From assembly GCA_963773085.1 (NCBI GenBank), contig CAVYZS010000014.1, positions 1 through 64,000 on the forward strand: a stretch of DNA of 64,000 nucleotides. The letters are read 5' to 3'. Below the pieces are notes generated by a model. That model was given only the letters and a program-made list of their open reading frames with translations. It did not search any database and was not told the DNA's origin. This stretch comes from JAENVT01 sp963773085 (lineage in GTDB: Bacteria; Actinomycetota; Acidimicrobiia; Acidimicrobiales; Ilumatobacteraceae). Both the position numbers and the translations under genes were made by a program. The first letter of the stretch is position 1; each line of letters opens with the position of its first letter. This document shows, one piece after another, positions 29,015-36,935 of this stretch.

Positions 29015-29563
29015 ATGACAAACGGACTTCGGCTCGAGGTCGCGCATGCGGTGCTCTACGTGCACGATGTCGACGGAATGATCGAGTTCTACAGCGACGT
29101 ACTTGGCTTCGAGGTGACGGATCGCGGACCACTCGGCCCCGACGAGATCGTCTTCATGTCACAGAACGCCAAGGACCATCACCAGGTCGCGTTCATCACT
29201 GGCCGCGACAAGCCGGACTCGTCGAACAGCGTGCACCACATCGCGTTCCGTTCGGCCGGCACGCTCGACGACCTGAAGGCGGTGAAGAAGTCACTCGAAA
29301 CCGACGTCCGAGTCACTCAGATCATGCCGCTGTGTCACGGCAACGCCTGGTCGGTCTACTTCCGTGATCCGGAGTTCAACGGTGTCGAGGTGTTCATCGA
29401 CACTCCATGGCACGTGCGCCAACCTCAGGGCGAACTCCTCGACCTCGACAAGTCGAACGACGAGATCGTCGAGTGGACACTGCAACACTTCTCGACGGAG
29501 CCGGAGTTCGGCCCGATCGACGACTTCTACAAGCGCCGCGCCGAGCACACCGCCAAGCGCTGA
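29015..29563 (+). CDS. VOC-family (glyoxalase/extradiol dioxygenase-like) protein
   Basis: A 182-residue protein from ATG 29015 (MTNGLRLEVAHAVLYVHDVD). Two beta-alpha-beta-beta-beta modules are visible. The likely metal ligands are His in AHAVLYV, His in VHHIAFRS and Glu in GVEVFIDTPWH, the order seen in type I extradiol dioxygenases and glyoxalases. C-terminal residues (TPWHVRQPQGELLDLDKSND) resemble catechol 2,3-dioxygenase-like VOC proteins. A start four codons upstream is possible. It is isolated, with no pathway neighbours. Confidence 0.85.
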   Translation: MTNGLRLEVAHAVLYVHDVDGMIEFYSDVLGFEVTDRGPLGPDEIVFMSQNAKDHHQVAFITGRDKPDSSNSVHHIAFRSAGTLDDLKAVKKSLETDVRVTQIMPLCHGNAWSVYFRDPEFNGVEVFIDTPWHVRQPQGELLDLDKSNDEIVEWTLQHFSTEPEFGPIDDFYKRRAEHTAKR

Positions 29564-29896
29564 GGCTCAGTTGGCATTGGCGGGCCATCGCACGCAGGAC
29601 GCCCGATTTCGCCAAGCTCTCTGGAGATCGACTTCGCGACTGGTGCCCGGTCGATAGGTCCAGGGGATGAGATATGGCCGTCGAGCACGCCGCACAGCTC
29701 GACCGCTGCGGATCTTCGTCCACATCCGTCGACGCGCTCGACGCGCTCAGGGCAAAGCTGATCATTCTGTGCGCATCTCGTGCACACGTCTGATCCGGCC
29801 AGTACCGCCGGTATCGCCGAATCCTGTGCACGAATCGTGCAACCGCAAGTTGCCCCGCCAGAACCGGGATCATGAACCGGTGGGCGGTCGACGCGA
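29564..29896. other. Gene-poor stretch with TGTGCAC-type repeats
   Basis: About 330 bases between the VOC gene and the DUF4143 ATPase. It holds one degenerate (29765-29787) and one good (29820-29843) copy of a motif built from two TGTGCAC-like halves. A 40-codon frame starting near 29674 lacks a ribosome site and ends inside the degenerate repeat, so I do not call it. The rest is unexplained. Confidence 0.45.
29820..29843. repeat. TGTGCAC paired-motif repeat, copy 1
   Basis: AATCCTGTGCACGAATCGTG followed by CAAC. The second half-site is GTGCA. It matches the copies at 31322 and 32723 over the AAT-C-TGTGCAC core and the spacing to a second GTGCA. It lies just past the 3' end of the DUF4143 ATPase gene. 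Confidence 0.5.
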
Positions 29897-31169
29897 TCAG
29901 TCCGCCCAGAGCATCGAGACAGGGAAGGCCCAGAGTCGCTCACCGAGTGGGACCACCCGGTCGCCGAGGTAGAGCACCACACCGGCCGTGAACCGGTCGC
30001 CGAGCTTGTCGCGAAGACCTTGAAGATGCTTGACGTCCCTCGGCGACACAGTGGATGCTGCCTTGACCTCGACGCCAGCGATGCCGCCGCTGTCGTCTTC
30101 GACGATCAGATCGACCTCGGCACCGTTGCGGTCACGCCAGTGACGAATCATCGGCTGCCGGTCGGACCAGCCCCGTTGCTTGACCAGCTCCATCGTCACG
30201 AACGACTCGAGCAGCGGCCCTGTCAGCGGACTCGTCGGCATCCCGAGGCCGTCGACGTTGCGGCCCAACAATCCGCAGGCCAGTCCGGTGTCGGTGATCA
30301 CAACCTTCGGATGACGCTTCTCCCGGTTCGTCAGACTCGGCGTCCACGCCCTGATGCGCACCACGAACCCGACGAGCTCCAGCAACCCCACATATCGAGA
30401 CACTGTGTCAGCGCTCATCCGCGAGTCGTCGGCAAGTCGAGCCGTCACCATTTCACCCGAAGTGTTCGCCGCGAGGAGGCGCAGCAGCGTCGGCAACTCG
30501 TCGGCTTGCGTGATCGCCGAGGCTTCGACGATGTCGCGCTCGACCACGGTTCGCACATAGCTCCGGTACCAACGCGCCGCTTGCGTCGGCGAAGCACCGA
30601 CGAGCTCCGGATAGCCGCCCCGCACCAGCCGACCGAACAACGTTGGCCGATCGAGCTGCTCGAACCGTCGGCGGGCAAGCTGATCGAGGTCGGTCAGCAA
30701 CGTGTCGAGGAACGACTCGCGAACACCCGCCAGCTCCCCTTGCGGAAAACGGCCACAGATCCAAGATCTCCGCTCGACCGGCCAGCGACTCCGACAGCTG
30801 AGGGACAGACAAGAAGCGAGTCGACCCGGCAAGGACGAACTGGCCACGGTCATTGCGACGATCGACGACCGACTTGACCGCCAGAACCACATCGTTGCCA
30901 CCGCGTTGCACCTCATCGATCGCCATCGGCGAACTGCCCTGCTCGACGAACCCGTGTGGGTCCAATCGGGCCGCGGCTCGGACCGACTCCTCGTCGAGGC
31001 TCCAGTAGCTGCCCGCACCAGTGACCAACTGCTTCGCCAAGGTCGTCTTGCCGGACTGTCGCGGACCGTTGATCACCGTCACCCGGAACCCGCGCAACGA
31101 TTCCTCGGCGATACGCAACAGATGGCGCTCGATCACACCCCCGACGTTACCACGAAACGCTGAACTCAT
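29897..31169 (-). CDS. AAA ATPase with DUF4143 C-terminal domain (frameshifted)
   Basis: ATG 31169 starts MSSAFRGNVGGVIERHLLRI. Walker A is INGPRQSGKTTLAKQL, and the Walker B region is GSSPMAIDEVQRGGNDVVLAVKSVVD, followed by sensor-1 FVLAGSTRFLSV. A frameshift near 30750 lies between EILDLWPF and GELAGVRESFL. The DUF4143 part then gives LFGRLVRGGYPE, WYRSYVRTVVERDI and a C-terminal PD-(D/E)xK-like segment (WRDRNGAEVDLIVED ... AGVEVKAAST). Length is about 423 residues. Proteins of this kind are common in genomic islands; their function is unknown though defence roles are suspected. It is the first gene of the island next to tRNA-Leu. Confidence 0.83.
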
Positions 31170-31321
31170 GTGCGTGAAACGCTGCCGATATCTGCGACGA
31201 ACGCTACACACGCCTTGGTGGTTGTATTAGGTGTTCTCTGCAGTCCGTCGAATGTGCTGTGGTCTGCGGCTTCAGTCCGTGCAGTCTCGCTGGTGCGCTG
31301 CAGTGGTGCTGAGTGGTGCCA

Positions 31322-31347
31322 AATCCTGTGCACCTCTTGTGCACCCG
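31322..31347. repeat. TGTGCAC paired-motif repeat, copy 2
   Basis: AATCCTGTGCACCTCTTGTG then CACCCG. Two exact TGTGCAC halves lie in direct orientation five bases apart. It sits about 40 bases upstream of the RHH antitoxin start, so a promoter or operator role for that pair is possible, though the other copies flank unrelated genes. Confidence 0.5.
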
Positions 31348-31388
31348 CGAGATAGAGATTGTCCTACCACCTGTACTACCATGAGACG

Positions 31389-31652
31389 ATGCCCGTACGT
31401 CAGAAGCGCTCGATCTCCCTCCCACCCGACCTCGCCGAAGCAATCGACCAGGCCGCTGCCCAAGAAGGCACGACCGTCAGCGCCTGGCTCGCCGAGACTG
31501 CCGCGCACCGGCTCCGCCTCGACGCCGGCCGACGCGGAATCGCCGAATGGGAACGAAAGAACGGGAACCTCACCGCCGATGAGCTGGCCGACGGACTCGC
31601 TCGGGCGCGCACGATCCTTCGCCGCTCAACACCGTCACGTAAGTCCGCGTGA
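31389..31652 (+). CDS. Ribbon-helix-helix antitoxin (VapB-type)
   Basis: An 87-residue protein from ATG 31389. MPVRQKRSISLPPDLAEAI is the DNA-binding strand and first helix of a CopG/RHH fold, followed by DQAAAQEGTTVSAWLAETAAHRLRLDAG. The C-terminal half (IAEWERKNGNLTADELADGLARARTIL) is the usual toxin-binding helix. Its TGA shares a base with the ATG of the PIN toxin (TGATG). Two direct CTACCA repeats just upstream (around 31363-31380) may be the operator. Confidence 0.87.
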   Translation: MPVRQKRSISLPPDLAEAIDQAAAQEGTTVSAWLAETAAHRLRLDAGRRGIAEWERKNGNLTADELADGLARARTILRRSTPSRKSA

Positions 31653-32035
31653 TGAACGGCGTCACCTACGACACCGGCGCACTCGTCGCCGCCGACCACA
31701 ACGATCGACGCATGTGGGCTCTCCATGCTGGCTTCCTCGCCGAAGAGGTCTCTCCTGCCGTGCCAGCGCCTGTGCTTGCCGAAGCCTGGCGCGGCGGTGG
31801 CCGCCAAGCCAGCCTCTCGCGGTTCCTGGCATTGTGTTCCCTCGAGCCCATGAACGAACAACAAGCCAAGTCCGTCGGCGTCCTCGCTGGCAGAGCTGGC
31901 CACGACGACATCGTCGACGTCACAGCCGTCGAAGGAGCGATCCGCAGGCATGACGCGATCGTGACCTCCAACCACACCCACATCCGCAAGATCGCCGACG
32001 CCGCCCGAGCCAAGATCCTCCTCGAGCGGATCTGA
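31652..32035 (+). CDS. PIN-domain ribonuclease toxin (VapC-type)
   Basis: A 127-residue protein beginning MNGVTYDTGALVAADHNDRR. The PIN acidic residues are visible: Asp in TYDTGALVAAD, Glu in VLAEAWRGG, and Asp in HDDIVDVTAVEGAIRRHDAIVTSNHTHI. Such toxins cleave specific RNAs, often tRNA or rRNA loops. It overlaps its RHH antitoxin by one base, which fixes the ATG start; a GTG one codon earlier is also open. Confidence 0.87.
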   Translation: MNGVTYDTGALVAADHNDRRMWALHAGFLAEEVSPAVPAPVLAEAWRGGGRQASLSRFLALCSLEPMNEQQAKSVGVLAGRAGHDDIVDVTAVEGAIRRHDAIVTSNHTHIRKIADAARAKILLERI

Positions 32036-32099
32036 GCAAGACCGCGTGCCGAAGAATCGCTCGAACGATCCCGCGGTGTTTACAAAGAGCGTCTGACAG

Positions 32100-32183
32100 T
32101 CCTATGCGTTTGAGGAAATCAACGGCGCCGCCCACGACATGCACGACGGCACCACCATCAAACCCGTGCTCCTCATGCCGTAA
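32100..32183 (+). pseudogene. C-terminal remnant of a zinc-dependent alcohol dehydrogenase
   Basis: A 27-codon frame reads SYAFEEINGAAHDMHDGTTI and ends KPVLLMP. This is the standard last helix and strand of medium-chain (MDR) alcohol dehydrogenases ('Y.FdeINeA..dm..G..IKPVL.M'). An in-frame stop lies directly upstream (TGA 32094-32096), and no other part of the enzyme is present. It marks a place where a former chromosomal gene was cut, probably by insertion of the adjacent toxin-antitoxin and ATPase DNA. Confidence 0.6.
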
Positions 32184-32274
32184 GCGGGACGCAAACAGAT
32201 CTCACCTGCAACCGGCCACCCGGTCTCGACCGTTGACATCACGAACCGAGACCGAGCCCTGCAAGGGAGCACCC

Positions 32275-32670
32275 ATGAAACTCGAACCGAAGAAGCCGAC
32301 CTACAAAGGGCCCACGGAATGGTTCACCGGTGACGTGTGGATCGACCCGATCGTGGAACCGGACGCGCAGTCAGGCCTGTCGGTGATCTCGGTTCACTTT
32401 CATCCTGGAGCACGGACCGCGTGGCACACGCACGCTGGAGGCCAGATCCTGCACGTCACAGACGGTGAAGGCCGCGTACAATCCCGCGGCGGGCCGATCG
32501 AGAACATCCGCCCGGGCGATGTCGTGCGCACCCCGGCTGATGAGTGGCACTGGCACGGTGCCGCCGAGCATCACCACATGACCCACACGTCGATCACCGA
32601 AGGCAGCGCGACATTCGGTGCGCACGTCACGGACGCCGAATACCGAGGCTCGTCTGCCGAACCCAAGTAG
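32275..32670 (+). CDS. Cupin-domain protein
   Basis: A 131-residue single-domain cupin from ATG 32275 with AAGGGAG upstream. The two cupin motifs are clear: SVHFHPGARTAWHTHAGGQILHVTDGEGRVQSRGG, with the HxH and later Glu-type ligands, and IRPGDVVRTPADEWHWHGAAEHHHMTHTSI. Many carboxymuconolactone-decarboxylase-associated and quercetinase-like small cupins look like this; the substrate is unknown. It lies between the ADH remnant and tRNA-Leu. Confidence 0.88.
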   Translation: MKLEPKKPTYKGPTEWFTGDVWIDPIVEPDAQSGLSVISVHFHPGARTAWHTHAGGQILHVTDGEGRVQSRGGPIENIRPGDVVRTPADEWHWHGAAEHHHMTHTSITEGSATFGAHVTDAEYRGSSAEPK

Positions 32671-32722
32671 TGACCCGACCGAAGACGCCCCTGGATCGGC
32701 GTCCGATTTCCGCTGGTCGGAA

Positions 32723-32748
32723 AATTCTGTGCACCTTTGCGTGCACAA
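32723..32748. repeat. TGTGCAC paired-motif repeat, copy 3
   Basis: AATTCTGTGCACCTTTGCGT followed by GCACAA. Two TGCAC halves are arranged as in copies 1 and 2. It lies 60 bases beyond the 3' end of tRNA-Leu, the side where integrating elements usually insert. Confidence 0.5.
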
Positions 32749-32807
32749 CATCTTCACGCCAACTCACCACTGTCATCAGATTTGGGCATCTAGCAGGACT
32801 TATATCG

Positions 32808-32891
32808 TGCCCGGGGTGGGGTTCGAACCCACATGACCCGAAGGTCAGGGGGGTTTAAGCCCCCCGTGTCTGCCAATTCCACCACCCGGGC
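32808..32891 (-). tRNA. tRNA-Leu (anticodon UAA)
   Basis: An 84-nt class II tRNA. The acceptor stem GCCCGGG pairs with CCCGGGC, the discriminator is A, and no CCA is encoded. The D arm has TGGCAGACAC. The anticodon stem GGGGG/CCCCC encloses the loop CTTAAAC with anticodon TAA. A long variable arm and the T arm GTGGGTTCGAACCCCAC complete the cloverleaf. It is the likely anchor of the accessory DNA at 29.6-32.75 kb. Confidence 0.95.
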
Positions 32892-32987
32892 AGGTGAGCA
32901 AACTCAGGCTATTCACCGCGGCGGCACCGCGATGCCGGATTCAGGGGCGCGGTCGCGAAATCGGCGGGGTGACATAGCGTTGCCGCC

Positions 32988-34922
32988 ATGCGGCGCGGAC
33001 CTCTATCACTGGCCATCGTTGTGCTGGCGGCGCTCACCGCATGCGGCCCGACACCTGATGTGCACACGACACGCGCCGATCCGATCGGCAGCACGCCAGA
33101 AGCGTCGGACGAGTCGACCGACACCAAAACTGGTGCTCAGACCACGCTCGATTGGGGGCCGTGCGACGACCCGAGCGCCGAGGACCCCTCCCTGGAATGT
33201 GCCACGCTGACCGTGCCGCTCGACTACGACAACCCGACCGGCGACAGCATCGATCTCGCCCTCGTCAGAGTTCCGGCGTCCGCCGAGCGCCGCGGCGCGG
33301 TGCTGTTCAATCCCGGGGGGCCGGGAGGCTCGGGCTTCGATCCCATCGCATACAGCGGCACGGGGATCGCGGCCGCACTCGGCCTGCAGTCGTTCGATCT
33401 CATCGGCTTCGATCCTCGGGGCGTTGACCGCTCGGGGGGTATCCGCTGTGTGTCCGACCAGTTCCAGGACGAGCACATGTACATCGACGACACGCCTGAC
33501 ACACCGGCTGAACAAGCGCTGAAGGACGAGGCCAAGTCCGGATTCGCCGACGGTTGCAAAGCGAAGTACGGCGACACGTTGCGGTTCTTTTCGACCGAGA
33601 GCACCGCTCGAGACATGGACGCTATCCGGGCGGCGCTGGGCGACGAACAACTCTCCTACCTCGGCATCTCGTATGGCACCTACCTCGGTGCGACCTACGC
33701 GACGATGTACCCCGATCGGGTCCGGGCGATGGTGCTGGACTCGGCCTATGAACCGAACGGCGACACGGTCGAACAGCAGTTCATGACGCAGCTCGTCGGA
33801 TTCGAGGGCGCGTTCAACAATTGGGCTGCCTGGTGTGAGAAGGAGCCGACGTGCGAATTCACCGCCTCCGATGTCGGTGCACGATGGGATGCGCTGAAGC
33901 AACAGCTCGACGACACGCCGATCGCCGGCTCCGATGGGCGCATGGCCAACAGCGCCGTCATGGAGGGGGCCACGACCGCGGCGCTCTACAGCGAAGGCGA
34001 GTGGCCCGTGCTGGCCCGAGCCCTGGCGAAGGCCGAAGGTGGCGACCCGGCCGGCATCTTCGCCCTGGCCGACGCATACAACGGTCGCAACAGCGACGGC
34101 ACCTTCAACACCCTGTTTCAATCGTTCCCCGTCATCCAGTGCGCCAGCGGGATCGAAGCACCACCCCCGCCCGATCCGGAAGCGCTTGCAGCCGCGTTGC
34201 GAGCCGCCGCTCCCCGATTCGGCAAGGACATCACCGCCGAAGACGTGACATCGGAAGCCGAGCAATGCGAGGCGCTGGTGGGTGACACCGATCCCGTCGG
34301 GTTGTCGTATGCAGGCAAAGGCCCGATCGTGGTGGTCGGCGGCACGAATGATCCGGCGACACCGATCCGCTGGGCACAGAAGATGACCGGCGAACTCGGC
34401 CCGAACGCCCGGTTGGTGACGTCCAACGCCGAAGGCCACGGGCAACTGCTCGTGAACAGCTGCGTGACCGAAATCGAAGGGGCGGTGCTGGCCGACCTGA
34501 CACTGCCCGAACCCGACACGGTGTGCGAACCCGACCCGGTCATCGACAAGCCCGATTGGTGGGACGCCTTGCCCGTGCCGGACGGCGTGTCGGACGTCGT
34601 CGCCCTGCCCGCGCTTGCCGCAGCGCTCGGCGCATCGCCGACGCAGTTCTTCAGCGAGATGCGCACGACCGACCTCAGCGCTGAAGATGCTGTCGCGGCG
34701 TACACCGAGGCGTTGAGGGACGAGGGCTTCACCAACTTCGACGTGCCGCAATCGATCCCGATCGACGACGTGGCCCAGGGCGCCTACAGCAACTTCGGAA
34801 CCAAGACGTTCGTCGTGGAAGCGCTGGGACCGAAGGCCTTCGACGACAAGGCCCTGCAGAGCGCCAAGGCCGAGGTGCCGCCGAACACCACCGTGGTGTG
34901 GCTTATCGCGGTGAACGGCTAG
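32988..34922 (+). CDS. Secreted alpha/beta-hydrolase lipoprotein, TAP-like peptidase
   Basis: A 644-residue protein. The signal peptide LSLAIVVLAALTAC-G has a lipobox, so it is anchored outside the membrane. The hydrolase core is that of tripeptidyl-aminopeptidase-like enzymes: LFNPGGPGGSGFD (oxyanion), FDLIGFDPRGVDRSG, nucleophile Ser in GISYGTYLG, Asp in GGTNDPATPIRWAQ and His in SNAEGHGQLLVNSC. Residues beyond ~520 form an extra ~120-residue C-terminal domain with no recognised family. It probably trims peptides from the N-terminus at the cell surface. It is monocistronic and ends four bases inside the convergent hypothetical gene. Confidence 0.9.
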   Translation: MRRGPLSLAIVVLAALTACGPTPDVHTTRADPIGSTPEASDESTDTKTGAQTTLDWGPCDDPSAEDPSLECATLTVPLDYDNPTGDSIDLALVRVPASAERRGAVLFNPGGPGGSGFDPIAYSGTGIAAALGLQSFDLIGFDPRGVDRSGGIRCVSDQFQDEHMYIDDTPDTPAEQALKDEAKSGFADGCKAKYGDTLRFFSTESTARDMDAIRAALGDEQLSYLGISYGTYLGATYATMYPDRVRAMVLDSAYEPNGDTVEQQFMTQLVGFEGAFNNWAAWCEKEPTCEFTASDVGARWDALKQQLDDTPIAGSDGRMANSAVMEGATTAALYSEGEWPVLARALAKAEGGDPAGIFALADAYNGRNSDGTFNTLFQSFPVIQCASGIEAPPPPDPEALAAALRAAAPRFGKDITAEDVTSEAEQCEALVGDTDPVGLSYAGKGPIVVVGGTNDPATPIRWAQKMTGELGPNARLVTSNAEGHGQLLVNSCVTEIEGAVLADLTLPEPDTVCEPDPVIDKPDWWDALPVPDGVSDVVALPALAAALGASPTQFFSEMRTTDLSAEDAVAAYTEALRDEGFTNFDVPQSIPIDDVAQGAYSNFGTKTFVVEALGPKAFDDKALQSAKAEVPPNTTVVWLIAVNG

Positions 34923-35239
34923 GCGACCGAACGAAGCCGAGGTGCTTCGAAACCCAGTGCTTGCCACAGTTCGGCCCGGAGCCGATCAGAGCGAGGCGGT
35001 CGCAGTTGGTTCGTGACGATCACCCCCTCGATCATGTCGCCGACGATGGCCGCCCACGGACGGCCCTTGAGCTGAACTGCGACGACCGCCCCATTGTTGA
35101 CCCGGCGGAGCGAGCGATCGACCCCGGCGATGCGTGGTGGGCAGCGGAAACCCGGTGCAACCAGACCTCGACGACGCACCTCGCGACCGATGGTGCGGGC
35201 GGCGTGGGCGAAGTCGAGAGACGTGTTGCTGACAGGCAT
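34919..35239 (-). CDS. Small hypothetical protein, actinobacterial type
   Basis: A 106-residue frame, MPVSNTSLDFAHAARTIGRE, rich in Arg, with a compact alpha/beta core (VAVQLKGRPWAAIVGDMIEGVIVTNQL). It overlaps the convergent peptidase gene by four bases and is divergent from the RecB-like nuclease gene. The pattern RTIGREVRRRGLVAPGFRCPPR resembles conserved actinobacterial proteins of unknown role. No domain is recognised. Confidence 0.68.
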   Translation of the reverse strand: MPVSNTSLDFAHAARTIGREVRRRGLVAPGFRCPPRIAGVDRSLRRVNNGAVVAVQLKGRPWAAIVGDMIEGVIVTNQLRPPRSDRLRAELWQALGFEAPRLRSVA

Positions 35240-35292
35240 GCGATCAGTGTCGCGCAGGGGTGTTACAGGCGTCCCGTGACACCCCTTGGTTA

Positions 35293-36237
35293 GTGTCGAC
35301 GATCGTGGAGGAACCGCCGCAACTCAACCCGGCACAGCAGCGCACGCTCGCGCTACTACGACGGTCTGCCGAGCCGACACAGTTCGACGCCGCACTGGTC
35401 GACGATCTCCGCGACCAGGCCGTCGAGGCATTCGCCCACTTCAGCGAGCGCCTCGACGGTCAGACCCTCTTCATCACCAAGCACACGCTGGCCAGCGTGC
35501 ACGACTGCGAGGTGCACTTCCTGGCGCCCGACGAGTTCGAGTGGACCCCGGCGCGCGCCCGGGGTCAGGTCGCCCACAAGGCAATCCAACTGATGCTCAA
35601 CTGGCGGGGCGAGCCGAGCCCACGCGAACTCGTCGACGAGGCACTGGCCCGACTCGGCGACGAAGAACGCGACTTCGGCCGGTGGGTTGCCGGCCTCTCA
35701 CCCGGCGACGAGGCCGACCTGCGCGGCCAAGCGGTCGAGCGGGTCAGCAAGTTCTCCGAATGTTTTCCTCCACTCGACACCCGCAGCAACCCAGTCACCG
35801 AGGCCGCCGCGCAATGGCCGCTCGACCATCCGATCCTGCTGCGGGCCCGGGTCGATCTCGTCATGGGCCGGCCGCAGGGCCGCGAGAGCCGCAAGGTGAT
35901 CATCGACCTCAAGACCGGCCGGGTCAGCCAACGCCACCGCGAAGACCTGCGGTTCTACGCGCTGGTCGAGACGCTGGTCCGCGACGTCCCGCCACGCAAG
36001 CTGGCGACCTTCTACCTCGATTCGGCCGAGCCCATGGTCGAGGACGTGACCGAGGGAGTCCTGCGCGCGGCACTGCGGCGCACGCTCGACGGCATCCACC
36101 GGTTGATCCAGCTGCAGGTCGAAGGCGAGGCCGCGATCAAGAAGCCAGGGATCTCGTGCCGGTGGTGCCCGTTTCGCAACGAGTGCGACGAGGGTCAGAC
36201 GTATCTGCGCGGTGGCGACGACGAGGTCGAGCCATGA
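35293..36237 (+). CDS. RecB-family PD-(D/E)xK exonuclease-like protein with Fe-S cluster Cys motif
   Basis: About 314 residues from GTG 35293; a GTG four codons later is equally possible. The nuclease core is present: a conserved His in RGQVAHKAIQLML, Asp in RARVDLVMG, IIDLKTGRVSQRHREDLRFYALVE (the D-x-K and QxxxY elements), and a C-terminal CRWCPFRNEC cysteine cluster as in the Cas4/AddB/RecB 4Fe-4S nucleases. Such proteins cut DNA ends in repair. It has no helicase domain and stands alone here. Its stop is immediately followed by the convergent transpeptidase stop. Confidence 0.85.
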   Translation: MSTIVEEPPQLNPAQQRTLALLRRSAEPTQFDAALVDDLRDQAVEAFAHFSERLDGQTLFITKHTLASVHDCEVHFLAPDEFEWTPARARGQVAHKAIQLMLNWRGEPSPRELVDEALARLGDEERDFGRWVAGLSPGDEADLRGQAVERVSKFSECFPPLDTRSNPVTEAAAQWPLDHPILLRARVDLVMGRPQGRESRKVIIDLKTGRVSQRHREDLRFYALVETLVRDVPPRKLATFYLDSAEPMVEDVTEGVLRAALRRTLDGIHRLIQLQVEGEAAIKKPGISCRWCPFRNECDEGQTYLRGGDDEVEP

Positions 36238-36924
36238 TCAGGTGATGACGCGTACCTCATCACCCTTTTCAGCCAGTCCCAGATCACCTGACCCTGCTCG
36301 GGGAGCACCCGAATGCAGCCTGACGACGCGCCGTACTCCATTTGGGTACCCACCGAGGCGAGCGGCTGTACATACTCACCGGTTCGCAGAACGGGCACCG
36401 TGTGGAAGGCAACTCGTGCACCGGTTTCCTCGCCAGCGCGTGAACGCGACGAAGTGGGTCATCTTGCTGAGGTGCCCGCCGAACCTCGACGAGGCGTGCA
36501 TCGATTTCGCGAACACCGGGTAGGTACCGGGGTCAGGCTGCTCGCGCGCCGTGGTGACGACGAACTCGGGCAGCGCCACGCCGTTGTCGCACAACCAGGC
36601 ACGCTGGCGGTCGCGGTCGATCACCGCGGCGTGTGGCGTGAGCGGGCAGTTCGGATCGATGACCGGGGCCGGAATCGTCGTGATCGTCGGCTCAGCCATC
36701 GTGGTCGTCGGCGCGATGGTGGTCGTGGTCGTCGGCGCGATCGTCGTGACCGGAACTGTCGTGTCGACAACGGCTGCCGCGGCGATGGAGGTGTCGATGT
36801 CCGACGAGGTCGGCGCGGGCGTGGTTGCCGCACTGGACCGAGCAGAGAGGTCGCACTGCGCGGTGACCGCGAGGGCCAGCACCCCGGCCACAGACCGGAC
36901 AAGCACCTGGAATCCGCGTGACAT
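36238..36924 (-). CDS. L,D-transpeptidase (YkuD) with Thr-rich linker (frameshifted)
   Basis: ATG 36924 starts MSRGFQVLVRSVAGVLALAV, an export signal. A Thr/Pro/Val-rich linker follows (TTVPVTTIAPTTTTTIAPTT), then the YkuD fold: AAVIDRDRQRAWLCDNGVAL. A frameshift near 36430 leads to GEETGARVAFHTVPVL and the active-site Cys in YGASSGCIRVLPEQGQVIWDWL. A second frameshift, in an AAAA run near 36268, restores KKGDEVRVIT and the stop. The protein (~228 aa) would form 3-3 cross-links in cell-wall peptidoglycan. Confidence 0.83.
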
Positions 36925-36935
36925 CGTCGATCAGG

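Noticed and set aside
29674..29796. 40-codon frame ending in a TGTGCAC-like repeat
   Set aside because: It has no ribosome site or homology. The Ala/Asp/Leu-rich translation looks like chance coding at high GC.
33006..34967. A 653-codon open frame on the minus strand
   Set aside because: It is the exact shadow of the alpha/beta-hydrolase lipoprotein, whose signal peptide and catalytic triad are clear; the minus translation is Arg/Val/Gly-rich with no domain.
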